A DNA stretch of 64,000 nt from Pseudomonas paeninsulae. GTDB lineage: Bacteria; Pseudomonadota; Gammaproteobacteria; Pseudomonadales; Pseudomonadaceae. How positions within the stretch are numbered: position 1 is the stretch's first letter; each line of letters opens with the position of its first letter. Both the position numbers and the translations under genes were made by a program. The stretch lies in contig NZ_CP141799.1 in NCBI RefSeq assembly GCF_035621475.1, positions 1,476,501 to 1,540,500 on the forward strand, read 5' to 3'. Under the pieces are notes generated by a model. That model was given only the letters and a program-made list of their open reading frames with translations, searched no databases and was not told where the DNA came from. Shown here piece by piece: positions 34,389 to 43,483 of this stretch.

Positions 34389-37232
34389 TCAGCCCGCTAC
34401 CAGTACCCGAATCGCTTCCAGGCGCAATGCGGCTTTGTCGAACAGGGCCAGGCCTTGTTCGCGCTGCTGGCGCAGGGCGGTGAGTTCGCTGTCGCGCACG
34501 CTTGGGTTGACCGCTTGCAGGGCAGTCAGGCGCGCCAGTTCCTCTTCGGTGTCGGCGGCCAGGCGCCGTTTGGCCTCGGCGACCCGCTCGATGTGGCGTG
34601 GCGCGACCTTATCTTCGCCGGCATTGATCAACGGGTTGAGACTGTCGCGCTGGGCTTGGACGAACTTGTTGGCGCTGGCACGCGGCACGCTTTCCAGCTG
34701 GTCGTTCAAGGTTTCGAACGCCACCTTGTGCGCCAGGTCGTTGCCGCTGCTGTCGAGCAGGCAGCGCAGTGCCGCCGGTGGCAGGTAGCGCCCCAGTTGC
34801 AGGGCGCGCGGCGCCACCACTTCGCTGACATACAGCAGTTCGAGCAGCACGGTGCCGGGTTTCAGTGCCTTGTTCTTGATCAGTGCCACCCCGGTGTTGC
34901 CCATTGAGCCGGCGCGCACCAGATCCATGCCGCCTTGCACCATCGGATGTTCCCAGGTGAGGAACTGCATGTCCTCGCGGGCCAGGGCCAAATCGCGATC
35001 GTAGGTGATGGTCACGCCTTCGTCATCGCCAAGCGGGAAGCTGGCATCCAGCATTTTCTCGCCGGGACGCAGGATCAGGGCGTTGTCGGAATGGTCTTCA
35101 CTGTCGATGCCGAAGGCGTCGAACAGTTGCTCCATGTAGATCGGCAGAGCGAACTGGTCGTCCTGTTCGAGAATGGCCTCGACCATGGCCTCGCCTTCAC
35201 CGGCGCCGCCGGAATTGAGTTCCAGCAAGCGGTCGCGACCGGCGTGGAGCTCGCCTTCCAGGCGCTCGCGTTCGCTGCGGGCCTCATCCACCAGGCTTTG
35301 CCATACGCCGTCGTCGCCGCTTTCCAGCAACGGCAGCAGGCGGCTGCCGAACTGGTGCTGCAGGGCGTTGCCGGTTGGACAGGTAGCGAGGAAGGCATTC
35401 AGGCCCTGGTGATACCACTGGAACAGGCGTTCCTGCGGGCTGTTTTCCAGGTAGGGCACATGCAGCTGGATCCGGTGCTTCTGGCCGATCCGGTCGAGGC
35501 GGCCGATGCGCTGCTCAAGCAGGTCCGGGTGGGCCGGCAGATCGAACAGCGCCAGGTGGTGAGCAAATTGGAAGTTGCGGCCTTCGCTGCCGATTTCCGA
35601 GCAGATCAGCACCTGGGCGCCGAATTCTTCGTCGGCGAAGTAGGCGGCGGCGCGATCGCGCTCGAGAATGTTCATGCCTTCGTGGAACACGGTGGCGGCG
35701 ATGCCCTTGCGTACGCGCAGGGCGTCTTCCAGATCCATGGCCGTTTCGGCGTGGGCGCAGATCACCAGCACCTTGACCCGCTTGAGCATCTTCAGGGTGT
35801 CGATCAGCCATTCGACGCGCGGATCGAAATGCCACCAACGCTGCTCCTCGTCGACCTCGGTCTGGGCCTGGTAGCTGACTTCCGGGTACAGGTCCGGGTG
35901 CTCGCCGATCGGCAGCTCCATGTACAGGTCCGGACTGGGCAGCGGATAGGCATGCAGCTCACGTTCGGGGAAGCCCTGCACGGCGGCGCGGGTGTTGCGA
36001 AACAGCAGGCGGCCAGTGCCGTGACGGTCGAGCAGCTCGCGCACCAGGCGTGGCGAGGCTTCTTTGTCGCCAGCATTGACCGCGGCGAGCAATTCTTCGC
36101 CCTCTGCACCGAGAAAGTCATGGATGGTCTGGTGCGCGGCGGCCGACAGGCGGCCCTGGTCGAGCAGCTCCTGCACGGCTTCGGCAACCGGACGGTAGTT
36201 GGCGCTTTCGGCGCGGAAGGCGGCAAGGTCATGAAAGCGGTTGGGGTCGAGCAGGCGCAGGCGGGCGAAGTGGCTGTCCTGGCCGAGCTGTTCCGGGGTA
36301 GCGGTGAGCAGCAACACGCCGGGAATCACTTGCGCCAGCTGTTCGACCAGGGTGTATTCCACGCTGGCGTGCTCCGGGTGCCAGACCAGGTGATGCGCTT
36401 CGTCGACCACCAGCAGGTCCCAGTCAGCGGCGAACAGCGCATCCTGGACCCGTTCGTCCTCGCACAGCCACTCCAGGGCGACCAGGGCCAACTGGCAATC
36501 CTCGAAGGGATTGCTGGCATCGCTCTCGATAAAGCGCTCGGCGTCGAACAGCGCCACATCCAGGTTAAAGCGCCGGCGCATCTCCACCAGCCACTGATGC
36601 TGGAGGTTTTCCGGCACCAGGATCAGCACGCGACTGGCGCGACCAGAGAGCAGCTGGCGATGGATCACCAGGCCGGCTTCGATGGTCTTGCCCAGGCCTA
36701 CTTCGTCGGCCAGCAATACCCGCGGGGCGATGCGGTCGGCGACTTCGCGGGCGATGTGCAGCTGGTGCGCGATCGGTTGCGCACGCACGCCGCCCAGGCC
36801 CCAGAGCGAGGATTGCAACTGCTTACTGGTGAACGCCAGAGTGCGGTAGCGCAGGGCGAACCAGGGCAGCGGGTCGATCTGCCCGGCGAACAGGCGGTCG
36901 CTGGCCAAACGGAACTGGATGAAGTTGGACAGCTGGGTTTCCGGCAGGGTGACGTTCTGGTGCTGCGCGTCGAGGCCGTGATAGACCAGCAGGCCATCGA
37001 CGTCATTGACTTCCTGGACGGTCAGCTTCCAGCCTTCGAAGTGGGTGATCTCGTCACCCGGAGAAAAGCGCACGCGGGTCAGCGGCGCATTGTTCGCAGC
37101 ATACTGACGGGTTTCGCCAGTGGCCGGGTAGAGCACGGTGAGCATCCGGCCATCCTGCATGAGGACGGTGCCCAAGCCCAACTCCGCTTCGCTGTCACTG
37201 ATCCAGCGTTGCCCCGGTTCATACTGCGCCAT
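34389..37232 (-). CDS. rapA: RNA polymerase-associated SWI2/SNF2 ATPase RapA
   Basis: A 947-residue protein: N-terminal Tudor-like domains (about 1-110, [20 protein letters not shown]), SNF2 helicase core with Walker [19 protein letters not shown]-type [10 protein letters not shown], and a second lobe with [17 protein letters not shown] and [14 protein letters not shown]. The long C-terminal region binds RNA polymerase. RapA recycles stalled polymerase after transcription. Length and all motifs are standard. Single-gene unit ending at the shared terminator. Confidence 0.95.
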   Translation of the reverse strand: MAQYEPGQRWISDSEAELGLGTVLMQDGRMLTVLYPATGETRQYAANNAPLTRVRFSPGDEITHFEGWKLTVQEVNDVDGLLVYHGLDAQHQNVTLPETQLSNFIQFRLASDRLFAGQIDPLPWFALRYRTLAFTSKQLQSSLWGLGGVRAQPIAHQLHIAREVADRIAPRVLLADEVGLGKTIEAGLVIHRQLLSGRASRVLILVPENLQHQWLVEMRRRFNLDVALFDAERFIESDASNPFEDCQLALVALEWLCEDERVQDALFAADWDLLVVDEAHHLVWHPEHASVEYTLVEQLAQVIPGVLLLTATPEQLGQDSHFARLRLLDPNRFHDLAAFRAESANYRPVAEAVQELLDQGRLSAAAHQTIHDFLGAEGEELLAAVNAGDKEASPRLVRELLDRHGTGRLLFRNTRAAVQGFPERELHAYPLPSPDLYMELPIGEHPDLYPEVSYQAQTEVDEEQRWWHFDPRVEWLIDTLKMLKRVKVLVICAHAETAMDLEDALRVRKGIAATVFHEGMNILERDRAAAYFADEEFGAQVLICSEIGSEGRNFQFAHHLALFDLPAHPDLLEQRIGRLDRIGQKHRIQLHVPYLENSPQERLFQWYHQGLNAFLATCPTGNALQHQFGSRLLPLLESGDDGVWQSLVDEARSERERLEGELHAGRDRLLELNSGGAGEGEAMVEAILEQDDQFALPIYMEQLFDAFGIDSEDHSDNALILRPGEKMLDASFPLGDDEGVTITYDRDLALAREDMQFLTWEHPMVQGGMDLVRAGSMGNTGVALIKNKALKPGTVLLELLYVSEVVAPRALQLGRYLPPAALRCLLDSSGNDLAHKVAFETLNDQLESVPRASANKFVQAQRDSLNPLINAGEDKVAPRHIERVAEAKRRLAADTEEELARLTALQAVNPSVRDSELTALRQQREQGLALFDKAALRLEAIRVLVAG

Positions 37233-37408
37233 GCCTGTCTCCTGCGTGAAAAAGCCGGCTATGGTAACGGAACGCCAAGCCTAGGCCAAAGGCGCAATGG
37301 TACTTAACCGGCACTTATTAGGGGTTACTTGTGTCGAAAGTGTAGCGAGGCCGGGCTCAAGTCGGCGTCCGAGTGGCCGATAGCCTGACCAAAGGAGGAC
37401 TGAATAAA
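37233..37408. other. Divergent intergenic region between rapA and the small-protein gene
   Basis: About 176 bp. The only clear signal is AAAGGAGG (37391-37398), the ribosome site of the next gene. Promoter boxes for either direction were not identified. Confidence 0.5.
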
Positions 37409-37705
37409 GTGCTACCGCCCATTCCGCACGGCATGGCGCCGGTCACCGTCCAGCAGGACGTGATCAAGCCCAGGCCCGATATCCCGCCGGTTACGCCGGC
37501 CGCCGCCAGCGCCAAGGAAAGCGGCGTGGGCCTGGATAAACGGCATCCGCAGGAAGCCGAGGAGTTGCTGCGTGAAGAGCAGCGCCGGCGCCAGCGTCAT
37601 GGTTACACCCCAGAGGAGCTGGCCGCAGGCGAAGTGGCCGAGGCCGACGCGGCAGTCATCGACGAACTTCCCCGGCAGGGTCTGTGGGTGGATGAGGAAG
37701 TCTGA
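37409..37705 (+). CDS. Small conserved hydrophilic protein of unknown function
   Basis: A 98-residue charged protein without signal peptide or membrane segment. The N-terminal half is Pro/Val-rich (PPIPHGMAPVTVQQDVIKP) and the C-terminal half is Glu/Arg-rich helix (EAEELLREEQRRRQRHGYTP). The GTG at 37409 was chosen because AAAGGAGG lies 10 bp upstream; the frame extends 12 codons further but without a ribosome site. In P. aeruginosa a similar gene sits between rapA and the AlkB-like gene. I do not recognise a function; an intrinsically disordered protein is likely. Confidence 0.75.
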   Translation: MLPPIPHGMAPVTVQQDVIKPRPDIPPVTPAAASAKESGVGLDKRHPQEAEELLREEQRRRQRHGYTPEELAAGEVAEADAAVIDELPRQGLWVDEEV

Positions 37706-37740
37706 GTCGCGCACACTGTGCGCACGCTAACTACGCGCGT

Positions 37741-38349
37741 ATGCCCGTGAACCTATTCAACGACAGTGTCCTGCAACTGGCCAACGCCGAGCTGGATTTC
37801 AAGCCGCACTGGCTGGAGCCGGCGACGGCAGATCGCTGGCTGGCGCTGCTGCTTGAGCAAACGCCCTGGCAGCAGCCGCAGGTGCGGCTTTACGGTCGGC
37901 AGTACCCGGTGCCGCGGCTGGTCGCGTGGTACGGCGATGCCGAGGCCCGCTACCGGTACTCCGGCCTGATCCATCAGCCGCTGCCCTGGACGCCCTTGCT
38001 CGCCGAGATTCGCGCCCGGCTGGTGGCGACGCTGGGGCAACCGCTCAATGGCGTATTGCTCAACTATTACCGCGATGGCCAGGACTCCATGGGCTGGCAC
38101 AGCGACGACGAGGCCGAGTTGGGCGCCAATCCGCTGATTGTCTCGCTCAATCTGGGCGCGACCCGGCGTTTCGATCTGCGGCGTAAGGGGCAGAGTCGTA
38201 TCGAACACTCCCTCGCCCTCAATCATGGTTCGCTGCTGGTCATGAGCGGGCCAACCCAGCATTATTGGCAGCACCAAGTGGCGAAGACGCGCAAACCCTG
38301 TGCGTCGCGCCTGAATCTGACGTTTCGTTTAATCCGGTCGCCAGCATGA
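37741..38349 (+). CDS. AlkB-family 2-oxoglutarate/Fe(II) dioxygenase
   Basis: A 202-residue enzyme. The iron ligands are seen as H120 and D122 (GWHSDDE) and H174 (PTQHYWQH). The 2-oxoglutarate arginines appear in R190-x-N-x-T-F-R196. The N-terminal nucleotide-recognition lid is RYSGLIHQPLPWTP, as in ALKBH2/3-like bacterial homologues. It probably removes 1-methyladenine and 3-methylcytosine lesions from DNA or RNA. Start ATG at 37741 fits. It is followed with ATGA overlap by a 52-residue basic protein. Confidence 0.9.
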   Translation: MPVNLFNDSVLQLANAELDFKPHWLEPATADRWLALLLEQTPWQQPQVRLYGRQYPVPRLVAWYGDAEARYRYSGLIHQPLPWTPLLAEIRARLVATLGQPLNGVLLNYYRDGQDSMGWHSDDEAELGANPLIVSLNLGATRRFDLRRKGQSRIEHSLALNHGSLLVMSGPTQHYWQHQVAKTRKPCASRLNLTFRLIRSPA

Positions 38350-38504
38350 GCAACGATGACAAACTGATTGATTTCAGCGCCGAGCGCGGCAAGCGCATCC
38401 ACGACCTGCACGACAAGAAGCTCGATGAGATGCGTCAGGCGTTCGAGCAGGCGCTGCCCCTACCCAAGGGCAAAAAGAGCAAGAGCAAGCCGAAAAAGCG
38501 CTAG
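38346..38504 (+). CDS. Small basic-tailed protein coupled to the AlkB-like gene
   Basis: A 52-residue protein, MSNDDKLIDFSAERGKRIHD then a helix and a C-terminal run KGKKSKSKPKKR rich in Lys and Ser. The start overlaps the dioxygenase stop (ATGA), so the two are coupled. The acidic/helical N-terminus and Lys-rich tail suggest nucleic-acid contact. I do not recognise a family; similar short genes occur at this position in other Pseudomonas. Confidence 0.7.
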   Translation: MSNDDKLIDFSAERGKRIHDLHDKKLDEMRQAFEQALPLPKGKKSKSKPKKR

Positions 38505-38689
38505 CCAGATCGGCTTCAGCGGCTGTGAGCGTATCGATCGCCGTCGCGAGAGCGCAGCGACAGCCCTCCGGATTCTCGCTGTGCCGTAAACCACATGGTG
38601 CACTGCCTGCGGGTAGTGCGGCTTCGGCGCGCAGCGACAACCCGCCAGCTTTGTGCTGGGTGCAATCCGTCCTGTTCGGGGCCGATTCG

Positions 38690-38703
38690 TTGATCTGGAT
38701 CAG
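38690..38703. promoter_or_regulatory. Anr/FNR-like box, upstream copy
   Basis: TTGATCTGGATCAG matches the TTGAT-N4-ATCAA dyad with one mismatch. It lies exactly 50 bp upstream of the second box, about five helical turns, so two Anr dimers would sit on the same face of the DNA. Confidence 0.6.
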
Positions 38704-38739
38704 TGTCTGTTGCCGTGCGCGGCCGGTCTTTGCGCCCCC

Positions 38740-38753
38740 TTGACTTGGATCAA
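38740..38753. promoter_or_regulatory. Anr/FNR box of the phrS promoter
   Basis: TTGACTTGGATCAA fits the FNR/Anr dyad with one mismatch. A -10-like GATAAT (38773-38778) follows so that a start near 38786 would place the box centre about 40 bp upstream, the class II position for FNR-type activation. Induction in low oxygen is therefore expected. Confidence 0.75.
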
Positions 38754-38825
38754 TGAACAGCCGCGCAGTCCTGATAATTTGCAGCCATCCCCAACGGCCC
38801 AAGAGGGCTACCGCAGGAGGCAACC

Positions 38826-38942
38826 ATGTTTATCGATGTCGTAGTGCTCGCCGGAATCGGCACCGTCGGTTTGATGGTCGCTTTCTTTGTTGGCGTTGGT
38901 TATTTCATCTGGAAGGACTCACACAAGCGCAAGACGCCGTAA
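38826..38942 (+). CDS. Small membrane peptide encoded within phrS
   Basis: A 38-residue peptide: MFIDVVVLAGIGTVGLMVAF begins a single transmembrane helix (about 4-28), followed by a short Lys/Arg-rich tail WKDSHKRKTP. A strong CAGGAGG ribosome site lies 5 bp upstream, which argues that it is translated. Topology by the positive-inside rule puts the tail in the cytoplasm. It corresponds to the 37-residue ORF of PhrS in P. aeruginosa, whose role as a protein is not settled. Confidence 0.8.
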   Translation: MFIDVVVLAGIGTVGLMVAFFVGVGYFIWKDSHKRKTP

Positions 38943-38977
38943 GTTCTCCAGTTACACGAGCACGCAAGGCAATTTTG

Positions 38978-39000
38978 GGCGACTTCGGTCGCCTTTTTTT
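38978..39000 (+). terminator. Rho-independent terminator of phrS
   Basis: GGCGAC-TTCG-GTCGCC followed by seven T. The UUCG tetraloop and U-run make this a textbook terminator, placed 36 bp after the small ORF. Confidence 0.92.
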
Positions 39001-39045
39001 ATGCGCGCGATTTGTGCCTCGGTTGATCCGGGGGCGCGTCGTTGC

Positions 39046-40140
39046 TCAATCCAGGTGTTTGCTCACCCGAGTTACCGCCACGCTCAGCATCAGCACGGTG
39101 AATACCAGGAGTGCCAGGATCTCCGGCCAGAGATCTATCAGCCCGGCGCTGCGCAGCATGATCCCGCGCGCCAGGCGCAGGAAGTGGGTCAGCGGCAGCA
39201 GTTCGGCGAACCACTGGGCGGCCTTGGGCATGCCGGCGAAGGGAAACATGAAGCCGGACAGCAGGATCTGCGGCAGGAAAGTGAAGAAGGCAACCTGCAT
39301 GGCCTGGAACTGGGTCCGGGCCAGGGTCGAGATAAATACCCCGAGGGCCAGGCTGGCGGCAATAAAGAGCAGGGAGGCGCCATAGAGTTCCAGTATCGAA
39401 CCGCGGATCGGGACGTCGAACAGCAGGCGGCCAGTGAGCAGGATCACCGTTACCTGGATCAGGCCGATACCGACGAAGGGTAGAACCTTGCCGAGGGTCA
39501 GCTCCCAGGGTGACAGTGGCGTGGTGATCAGCATTTCCATATTGCCGCGTTCGCGCTCGCGGACCAGGGCGATGGCGGTGAACATCACCATGGTCATGGT
39601 CAGGATCACCCCAATCAGCCCCGGCACGGTGTTTAGCGCCGCTAGACGCTCGGGGTTGTAGAAGTTGACCAGCTCGATCCCTTGGCGACTTTCCCAGCCT
39701 GGCAGCGGATAGTTCGCCAGCTGGCGCGCCGAGGCCTGCACGCTCTGATCCGAGCCGTCCACTATCAGCTGTAGCGGCAGGCGCCCCTGCGGCAGGCGTC
39801 CCTGGCGTTCCAGGCGCGCCTCGAAATCCCTGGGGATAACCAGGGCGGCGCTGATCTTGCCCTGGCGCAGCAGGCTATCCATCTGCTGGGGGTTGCTCAG
39901 CTGGTAGCGCAGATTGAGGATCTGGCTGGAGCCGATTTCCGCCACCACCTCACGCGAGCGCGCGGTGTTGGCCTGGTCGAGCACGGCGGCGTCGATACCG
40001 CGCACGTCCATGTTGATGGCATAGCCGAACAGCACCAGTTGCAGCAGCGGAATGCCGACGATCATGGCGAAGGTCAGGCGGTCGCGACGCAACTGCCGCA
40101 GCTCTTTGACGATCACCGCTGTCAGGCGCCGCAGGTTCAT
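39046..40140 (-). CDS. ABC-2 type transporter permease
   Basis: A 364-residue permease: one N-terminal helix (about 25-45), a large periplasmic domain (about 50-170), then five helices, as in the YhhJ/YbhS group of ABC-2 exporters. NLRRLTAVIVKELRQLRRDR and a later MVMFTAIALVRERERGNMEM are typical; the RERERGNME motif contacts the ATPase. ATG 40140 overlaps the ATPase stop as ATGA. Last gene of the TetR-HlyD-ATPase-permease operon. Only one permease is present, so a homodimer is expected, unlike YbhS/YbhR. Confidence 0.88.
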   Translation of the reverse strand: MNLRRLTAVIVKELRQLRRDRLTFAMIVGIPLLQLVLFGYAINMDVRGIDAAVLDQANTARSREVVAEIGSSQILNLRYQLSNPQQMDSLLRQGKISAALVIPRDFEARLERQGRLPQGRLPLQLIVDGSDQSVQASARQLANYPLPGWESRQGIELVNFYNPERLAALNTVPGLIGVILTMTMVMFTAIALVRERERGNMEMLITTPLSPWELTLGKVLPFVGIGLIQVTVILLTGRLLFDVPIRGSILELYGASLLFIAASLALGVFISTLARTQFQAMQVAFFTFLPQILLSGFMFPFAGMPKAAQWFAELLPLTHFLRLARGIMLRSAGLIDLWPEILALLVFTVLMLSVAVTRVSKHLD

Positions 40141-41075
40141 CGCTGGGCCTGCACGGGTTGGCGGGTAACGCTGACGAATACGTCTTCCAGGTTGGCCTGC
40201 GTGCTGCTTATGGTTGCATCGATGTGGGCGTCGCGCAGGCGCTGCTCGATAGGCCCGCGAGCGTCTTGGCTGGCGACCAAGACCCGCAATGCAACGCCAA
40301 TCTGCGCCATGGCCAGCACGCCGCTGCAGTCGTGCAGTGCCTGCTTGGCCTGGCGCGGCTGCGCGCACTCGATCAGTAAGGGGTGTCCTGGCAGGGCGTC
40401 GAGCAGCTCGCGCGGACTGCCGTCGGCAACCAGGCGGCCTTCATCGAGGATGCCCAGGCGGGTGCAGCGTTCGGCTTCATCCATGTAGTGGGTGGAGACC
40501 AGCAGGGTGGTGCCGGCGTCGGCCAGCTCGAACAGCGACTCCCAGAACTCCCGGCGTGATTGTGGATCGACCGCGCTGGTGGGTTCATCGAGCAGCAACA
40601 GGTCGGGTTTGTGCAAGACCGCGCCGGCCAGCGCCAGGCGCTGCCTCTGTCCGCCGCTGAGGGTACCGGCCATCTGCTGACGCTGGTCGCCCAGCCAATA
40701 GCGCTCAAGCAGTTCGGCGATACGCTTACGCGCTGCGCCCTTGTCCAGCCCCTGCACGGTGGCGAGAAAATCCAGGTTCTCGAGCACGCTGAGGTCTTCG
40801 TAGAGGGAGAACTTCTGGGTCATGTAGCCGATGCGCCGCTTGAGGGCCTCGGCATCCCGGGGGATCTGGTAGCCGAGCACCTCGATCTGCCCGGCACTGG
40901 GCAGCAGCAGGCCGCAGAGCATGCGGATGGTGGTCGACTTGCCGGAGCCGTTGGGGCCGAGGAAGCCGAAAACCTCGGCGCGACGTACGCGCAGGTTCAG
41001 GTCGTCGACCGCGGTGAGTTGGCCGAAACGTTTAGTCAGGCCGCTGGCCTGAATCACCACCTCAGTGCTGGACAT
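40137..41075 (-). CDS. ABC exporter ATPase
   Basis: A 312-residue ATPase: Walker A GPNGSGKSTTIRML, signature LSGGQRQRLALAGAV, Walker B LLLLDEPTSAVDP and a switch His in VSTHYMDEAERC. The C-terminal 80 residues form the regulatory extension of DrrA/YbhF-like exporters. Unlike YbhF it has a single nucleotide-binding domain. The start ATG overlaps the upstream HlyD gene by 14 bp. Part of a drug or lipid efflux unit. Confidence 0.9.
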   Translation of the reverse strand: MSSTEVVIQASGLTKRFGQLTAVDDLNLRVRRAEVFGFLGPNGSGKSTTIRMLCGLLLPSAGQIEVLGYQIPRDAEALKRRIGYMTQKFSLYEDLSVLENLDFLATVQGLDKGAARKRIAELLERYWLGDQRQQMAGTLSGGQRQRLALAGAVLHKPDLLLLDEPTSAVDPQSRREFWESLFELADAGTTLLVSTHYMDEAERCTRLGILDEGRLVADGSPRELLDALPGHPLLIECAQPRQAKQALHDCSGVLAMAQIGVALRVLVASQDARGPIEQRLRDAHIDATISSTQANLEDVFVSVTRQPVQAQR

Positions 41076-42027
41076 TGGCGTCGCGCTCGGCGCTTAGCGG
41101 CAGTCCGGCCGGCAGCTGGCGGGCGCCATCGCCTTGCAGGCGCAGTTCGGCGCGGTACATCAGGCGGCTGGCATCGTCGCCGCTGAGGGCGAAATAGGGG
41201 GTGAAGCTGGCTTCGCTGCGGATGCTGCTGAGGGTGGCGGCGAAGGGCTGCGCGACGCCCTGGACAGTCACTCGCATGCTGTCGCCCAGCTTGAAGTGGG
41301 TGCGCTGGCTGGCCGGGATATAGATCCGTGCGTAAGGCGCATCGCCGACCAGCAGGCTGGCCAGCTCGGCGCCGGCCGGCGGTTGGTCGCCGGGCTTGAA
41401 GGGCAGGGCGTCGACTAGTCCAGCCCGCGGTGCGCGCACGCTCAGGTGCTCGCGGTCGACCTGCAGGCGGGCCAGGTTGGCGCGCACGCTCTCCAGGCTG
41501 GCGGCGGCTTGTTGCAGTTGTTCCGGGCGGGTGCCATGGGTCAGCTCGCGCAGCTGGGCGTCGGCATTGCGGGTGGCGGCCCTGGCCTGATCGCGGCTGG
41601 CGCGAGCGCGATCCAGTTCGGCAATCGCCACCTGGCGATGCTGGTAGAGGGTGTCGAAACGCTGGAAATTGCGTTCCGCGTCGGTCAGCTCGGCGTGGTT
41701 GCGGGCCAGGATGGCCTGAGCTGCCTCGATGGTTTCCAGGCGCGCGCCGTTGCTCAGCTCGCTCAGGCGCGCTTCGGCCTGAGCCACCTCGCCGCGGGCC
41801 TGGGCGATGCGTGCATCCTGGCGGCGCGGATCGAGCTCCAGCAGCAGTTGCCCGGCCTCGACCCGGTCACCCTCGGCGACCTGCCAGCTGAGGATGGTTT
41901 CCGAGGCTTCGGCGGGCAGGCCGATGCGGTCCCACTCCAGGGTGCCGAGCAGGGCGTCGTCGCCTGCCGGTTCGCAGCCACTGAGCAGCGCGAGCAGGAT
42001 CAGGCTGGGTAGCAGGCGTTTGCTCAT
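41062..42027 (-). CDS. HlyD-type membrane-fusion lipoprotein
   Basis: A 321-residue adaptor. The N-terminus MSKRLLPSLILLALLSGCEP has a lipobox (LLSGC), so it is probably an inner-membrane-anchored lipoprotein. Then come half a lipoyl domain (ILSWQVAEGDRVEAGQLLLE), a long alpha-helical hairpin (about 75-185) and the second lipoyl half (LSVRAPRAGLVDALPFKPGD). ATG 42027 is set by the signal sequence. Together with the ATPase and permease it forms a YbhG-like tripartite exporter, using an outer-membrane TolC supplied elsewhere. Confidence 0.9.
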   Translation of the reverse strand: MSKRLLPSLILLALLSGCEPAGDDALLGTLEWDRIGLPAEASETILSWQVAEGDRVEAGQLLLELDPRRQDARIAQARGEVAQAEARLSELSNGARLETIEAAQAILARNHAELTDAERNFQRFDTLYQHRQVAIAELDRARASRDQARAATRNADAQLRELTHGTRPEQLQQAAASLESVRANLARLQVDREHLSVRAPRAGLVDALPFKPGDQPPAGAELASLLVGDAPYARIYIPASQRTHFKLGDSMRVTVQGVAQPFAATLSSIRSEASFTPYFALSGDDASRLMYRAELRLQGDGARQLPAGLPLSAERDANVQH

Positions 42028-42028
42028 T

Positions 42029-42679
42029 TCAGGGCTCCATTCCACGTTCGAGCAGGGCGAGGGTGTGGCGGGCGAGCGCCGCGTCGTCCAGTTCGGGGGC
42101 CGCAAACAGGCCGCGCCAGATGGGCGCGGCGGCATAGGGGAACAGGGTCAGGCCGATCAGCGAGACCACCAGCAGGCGCGGGTCGAGGTCGGGGTTCAGC
42201 GCGCCGCGTCGCTGTGCGCTGGCGAAACGCTCGGCCAGCATGTGCGCCACCGCTGGGCCCACCCGGCTCATCAGCAATTCGCGCAAGCCGCCGCCTTCGC
42301 ACAGCACTTCGCGCACCCATAGCGGCGGTAGCCAGGGGTGCGCTTGCACGGTTCGACGCATGCCCTGAATGAAGCCACTGACCAGCGCGATCGGCTCATC
42401 GCCGACCTGACGCAGCTCCTGGCCGAGCCCCATCAGCAGCGGTAACAAGCGCTCTTCGGCCACCGTTGCGAGCAGTTTGGCTTTGTTGCCGAAATAATAG
42501 TTGACCAGTGCGGGTGTGACCCCGGCCTGCTGGGCGATGTTGCGCAGGCTGGAGGCCTTGATCCCGTCATGGGCAAAGGCTTGCACGGCAACGTCGAGCA
42601 ACCGTTCGCGCTGCGCGGGCGAATCACCGGCCGGTCGGCCTGGTGCGCGGGGGGTGGTTGCTTTGGTGGGTGTCTTCAT
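42029..42679 (-). CDS. TetR-family regulator of the efflux operon (CecR-like)
   Basis: A 216-residue repressor with an N-terminal helix-turn-helix (about 20-70, IKASSLRNIAQQAGVTPALV then NYYFGNKAKLL) and a ligand-binding C-terminus with the CecR-type helix WVREVLCEGGGLRELL. It is the first gene of the operon, one base before the HlyD start, so it likely represses its own operon. The arrangement parallels cecR-ybhGFSR of E. coli. Ligand unknown. Confidence 0.87.
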   Translation of the reverse strand: MKTPTKATTPRAPGRPAGDSPAQRERLLDVAVQAFAHDGIKASSLRNIAQQAGVTPALVNYYFGNKAKLLATVAEERLLPLLMGLGQELRQVGDEPIALVSGFIQGMRRTVQAHPWLPPLWVREVLCEGGGLRELLMSRVGPAVAHMLAERFASAQRRGALNPDLDPRLLVVSLIGLTLFPYAAAPIWRGLFAAPELDDAALARHTLALLERGMEP

Positions 42680-42720
42680 TAATTAAAATTAAATATAAAT
42701 ATAAATAAACGCAAACAATA
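42680..42720 (-). promoter_or_regulatory. AT-rich promoter/operator region of the TetR-efflux operon
   Basis: A 40-bp stretch of almost pure A/T (ATTAATTAAAATTAAATA...) directly precedes the TetR start codon in an otherwise GC-rich region. It likely holds the promoter and the repressor site; the short dyad TTAATTAA is visible. Exact boxes cannot be set. Confidence 0.4.
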
Positions 42721-42791
42721 ATTCTGCGGGGGGTGCAGTCAGGAGGGGCGCCAGGCGGCGACCGGCAAAGCCGGCCGCTGCCGGATCGTGC

Positions 42792-43298
42792 TCAGCGGGT
42801 GCCGAGGAAGTCGCGCTTGCCGATTGCCACACCGTTATGGCGCAGGATGGCGTAGGCGGTGGTGACGTGGAAATAGAAGTTGGGCATGACGTGGTCGAGC
42901 AGGAAGGCCTGGCCCTGGAAGTGAGTGTCCTTGCCGCGGCGCGAGAGGGTCACGGTGCGCTCCTCGCTGCCGTCGATCTGCGCGGCGCTGACGCCTTGCA
43001 GAAAGGCCTGGACCTGGGCGATGCGTGCTTGCAGTTCGGCGAAGCTGGTTTCGTCATCGGCCTGGCTGGGCGCATCGATACCGGCCAGCAGCGCAGTGCC
43101 GGCCGAGGCGCCGTCGCAGGCGACCTGTACCTGACGGCTCAGCGGGAACATATCGGGGGCCAGGCGGGCATTGAGCAATACGCTGGGGTCGATCTTGCGT
43201 GCTTCGGCGTCGGCGGCGGCGAGGCCGAGGATGGTCGACAGGTTGTTCAATTGACGGGTGAAGACCGGAATGGATGCTTGGTACATGGACAGGGACAT
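42792..43298 (-). CDS. DUF1993 family protein
   Basis: A 168-residue four-helix-bundle protein starting MSLSMYQASIPVFTRQLNNL. The block DVSVLLNARLAPDMFPLSRQVQ-like region (LLNARLAPDMFPL here) and the C-terminal HVTTAYAILRHNGVAIGKRD are diagnostic of DUF1993, a DinB-like fold of unknown function. His residues in FLLDHVMPNFYFHVTTAY could bind a metal. Appears to be a single-gene unit. No signal peptide. Confidence 0.85.
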   Translation of the reverse strand: MSLSMYQASIPVFTRQLNNLSTILGLAAADAEARKIDPSVLLNARLAPDMFPLSRQVQVACDGASAGTALLAGIDAPSQADDETSFAELQARIAQVQAFLQGVSAAQIDGSEERTVTLSRRGKDTHFQGQAFLLDHVMPNFYFHVTTAYAILRHNGVAIGKRDFLGTR

Positions 43299-43360
43299 GG
43301 AGTTCTCCAGTGAAACAAGTGGGGCGGCTCGAGAAGGGAATGCTCTTGCAAGCTGCCAGG

Positions 43361-43429
43361 GTAGGGTGGGCTTGTTGTTGCAGGGGTGGGCTGTAGGGTC
43401 GGCCGGGTGGCGATCCGCTGCAGCCCACC
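43361..43429. repeat. Diverged GTAGGGTGGG-type palindromic repeat
   Basis: GTAGGGTGGG (43361-43370) opens the stretch, and GGTGGGCTG (43385-43393) pairs with CAGCCCACC (43421-43429). It lies between two same-strand genes and resembles, in diverged form, the nested palindromes at 21841 and 61845. Confidence 0.5.
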
Positions 43430-43483
43430 AGCATCGAAATCCAGCATGAGCCGAAACGAATGCCGCCGAACAAATCCTTGGCC

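Larger units (their letters stand above)
38786..39000 (+). ncRNA. phrS: PhrS-type regulatory RNA (Anr-dependent, peptide-encoding)
   Basis: Predicted from an Anr-type promoter to a rho-independent terminator, giving about 213-215 nt; P. aeruginosa PhrS is 212 nt, Anr-dependent, and encodes a 37-residue peptide. Here the RNA holds a 38-codon ORF. The location after the AlkB-like gene also agrees. In P. aeruginosa PhrS raises translation of the quorum regulator PqsR in low oxygen; whether pqsR exists in this strain is unknown, so the target may differ. Exact ends are estimates. Confidence 0.75.

Noticed and set aside
34935..37307. Long plus-strand open frame (790 codons) opposite rapA
   Set aside because: It is the mirror of a well-conserved gene in GC-rich DNA, has no family likeness and no ribosome site; rapA explains the stretch.
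39046..42679. Full YbhGFSR-type exporter
   Set aside because: The ATPase has one nucleotide-binding domain and only one permease is present, so the resemblance is to a simpler relative.
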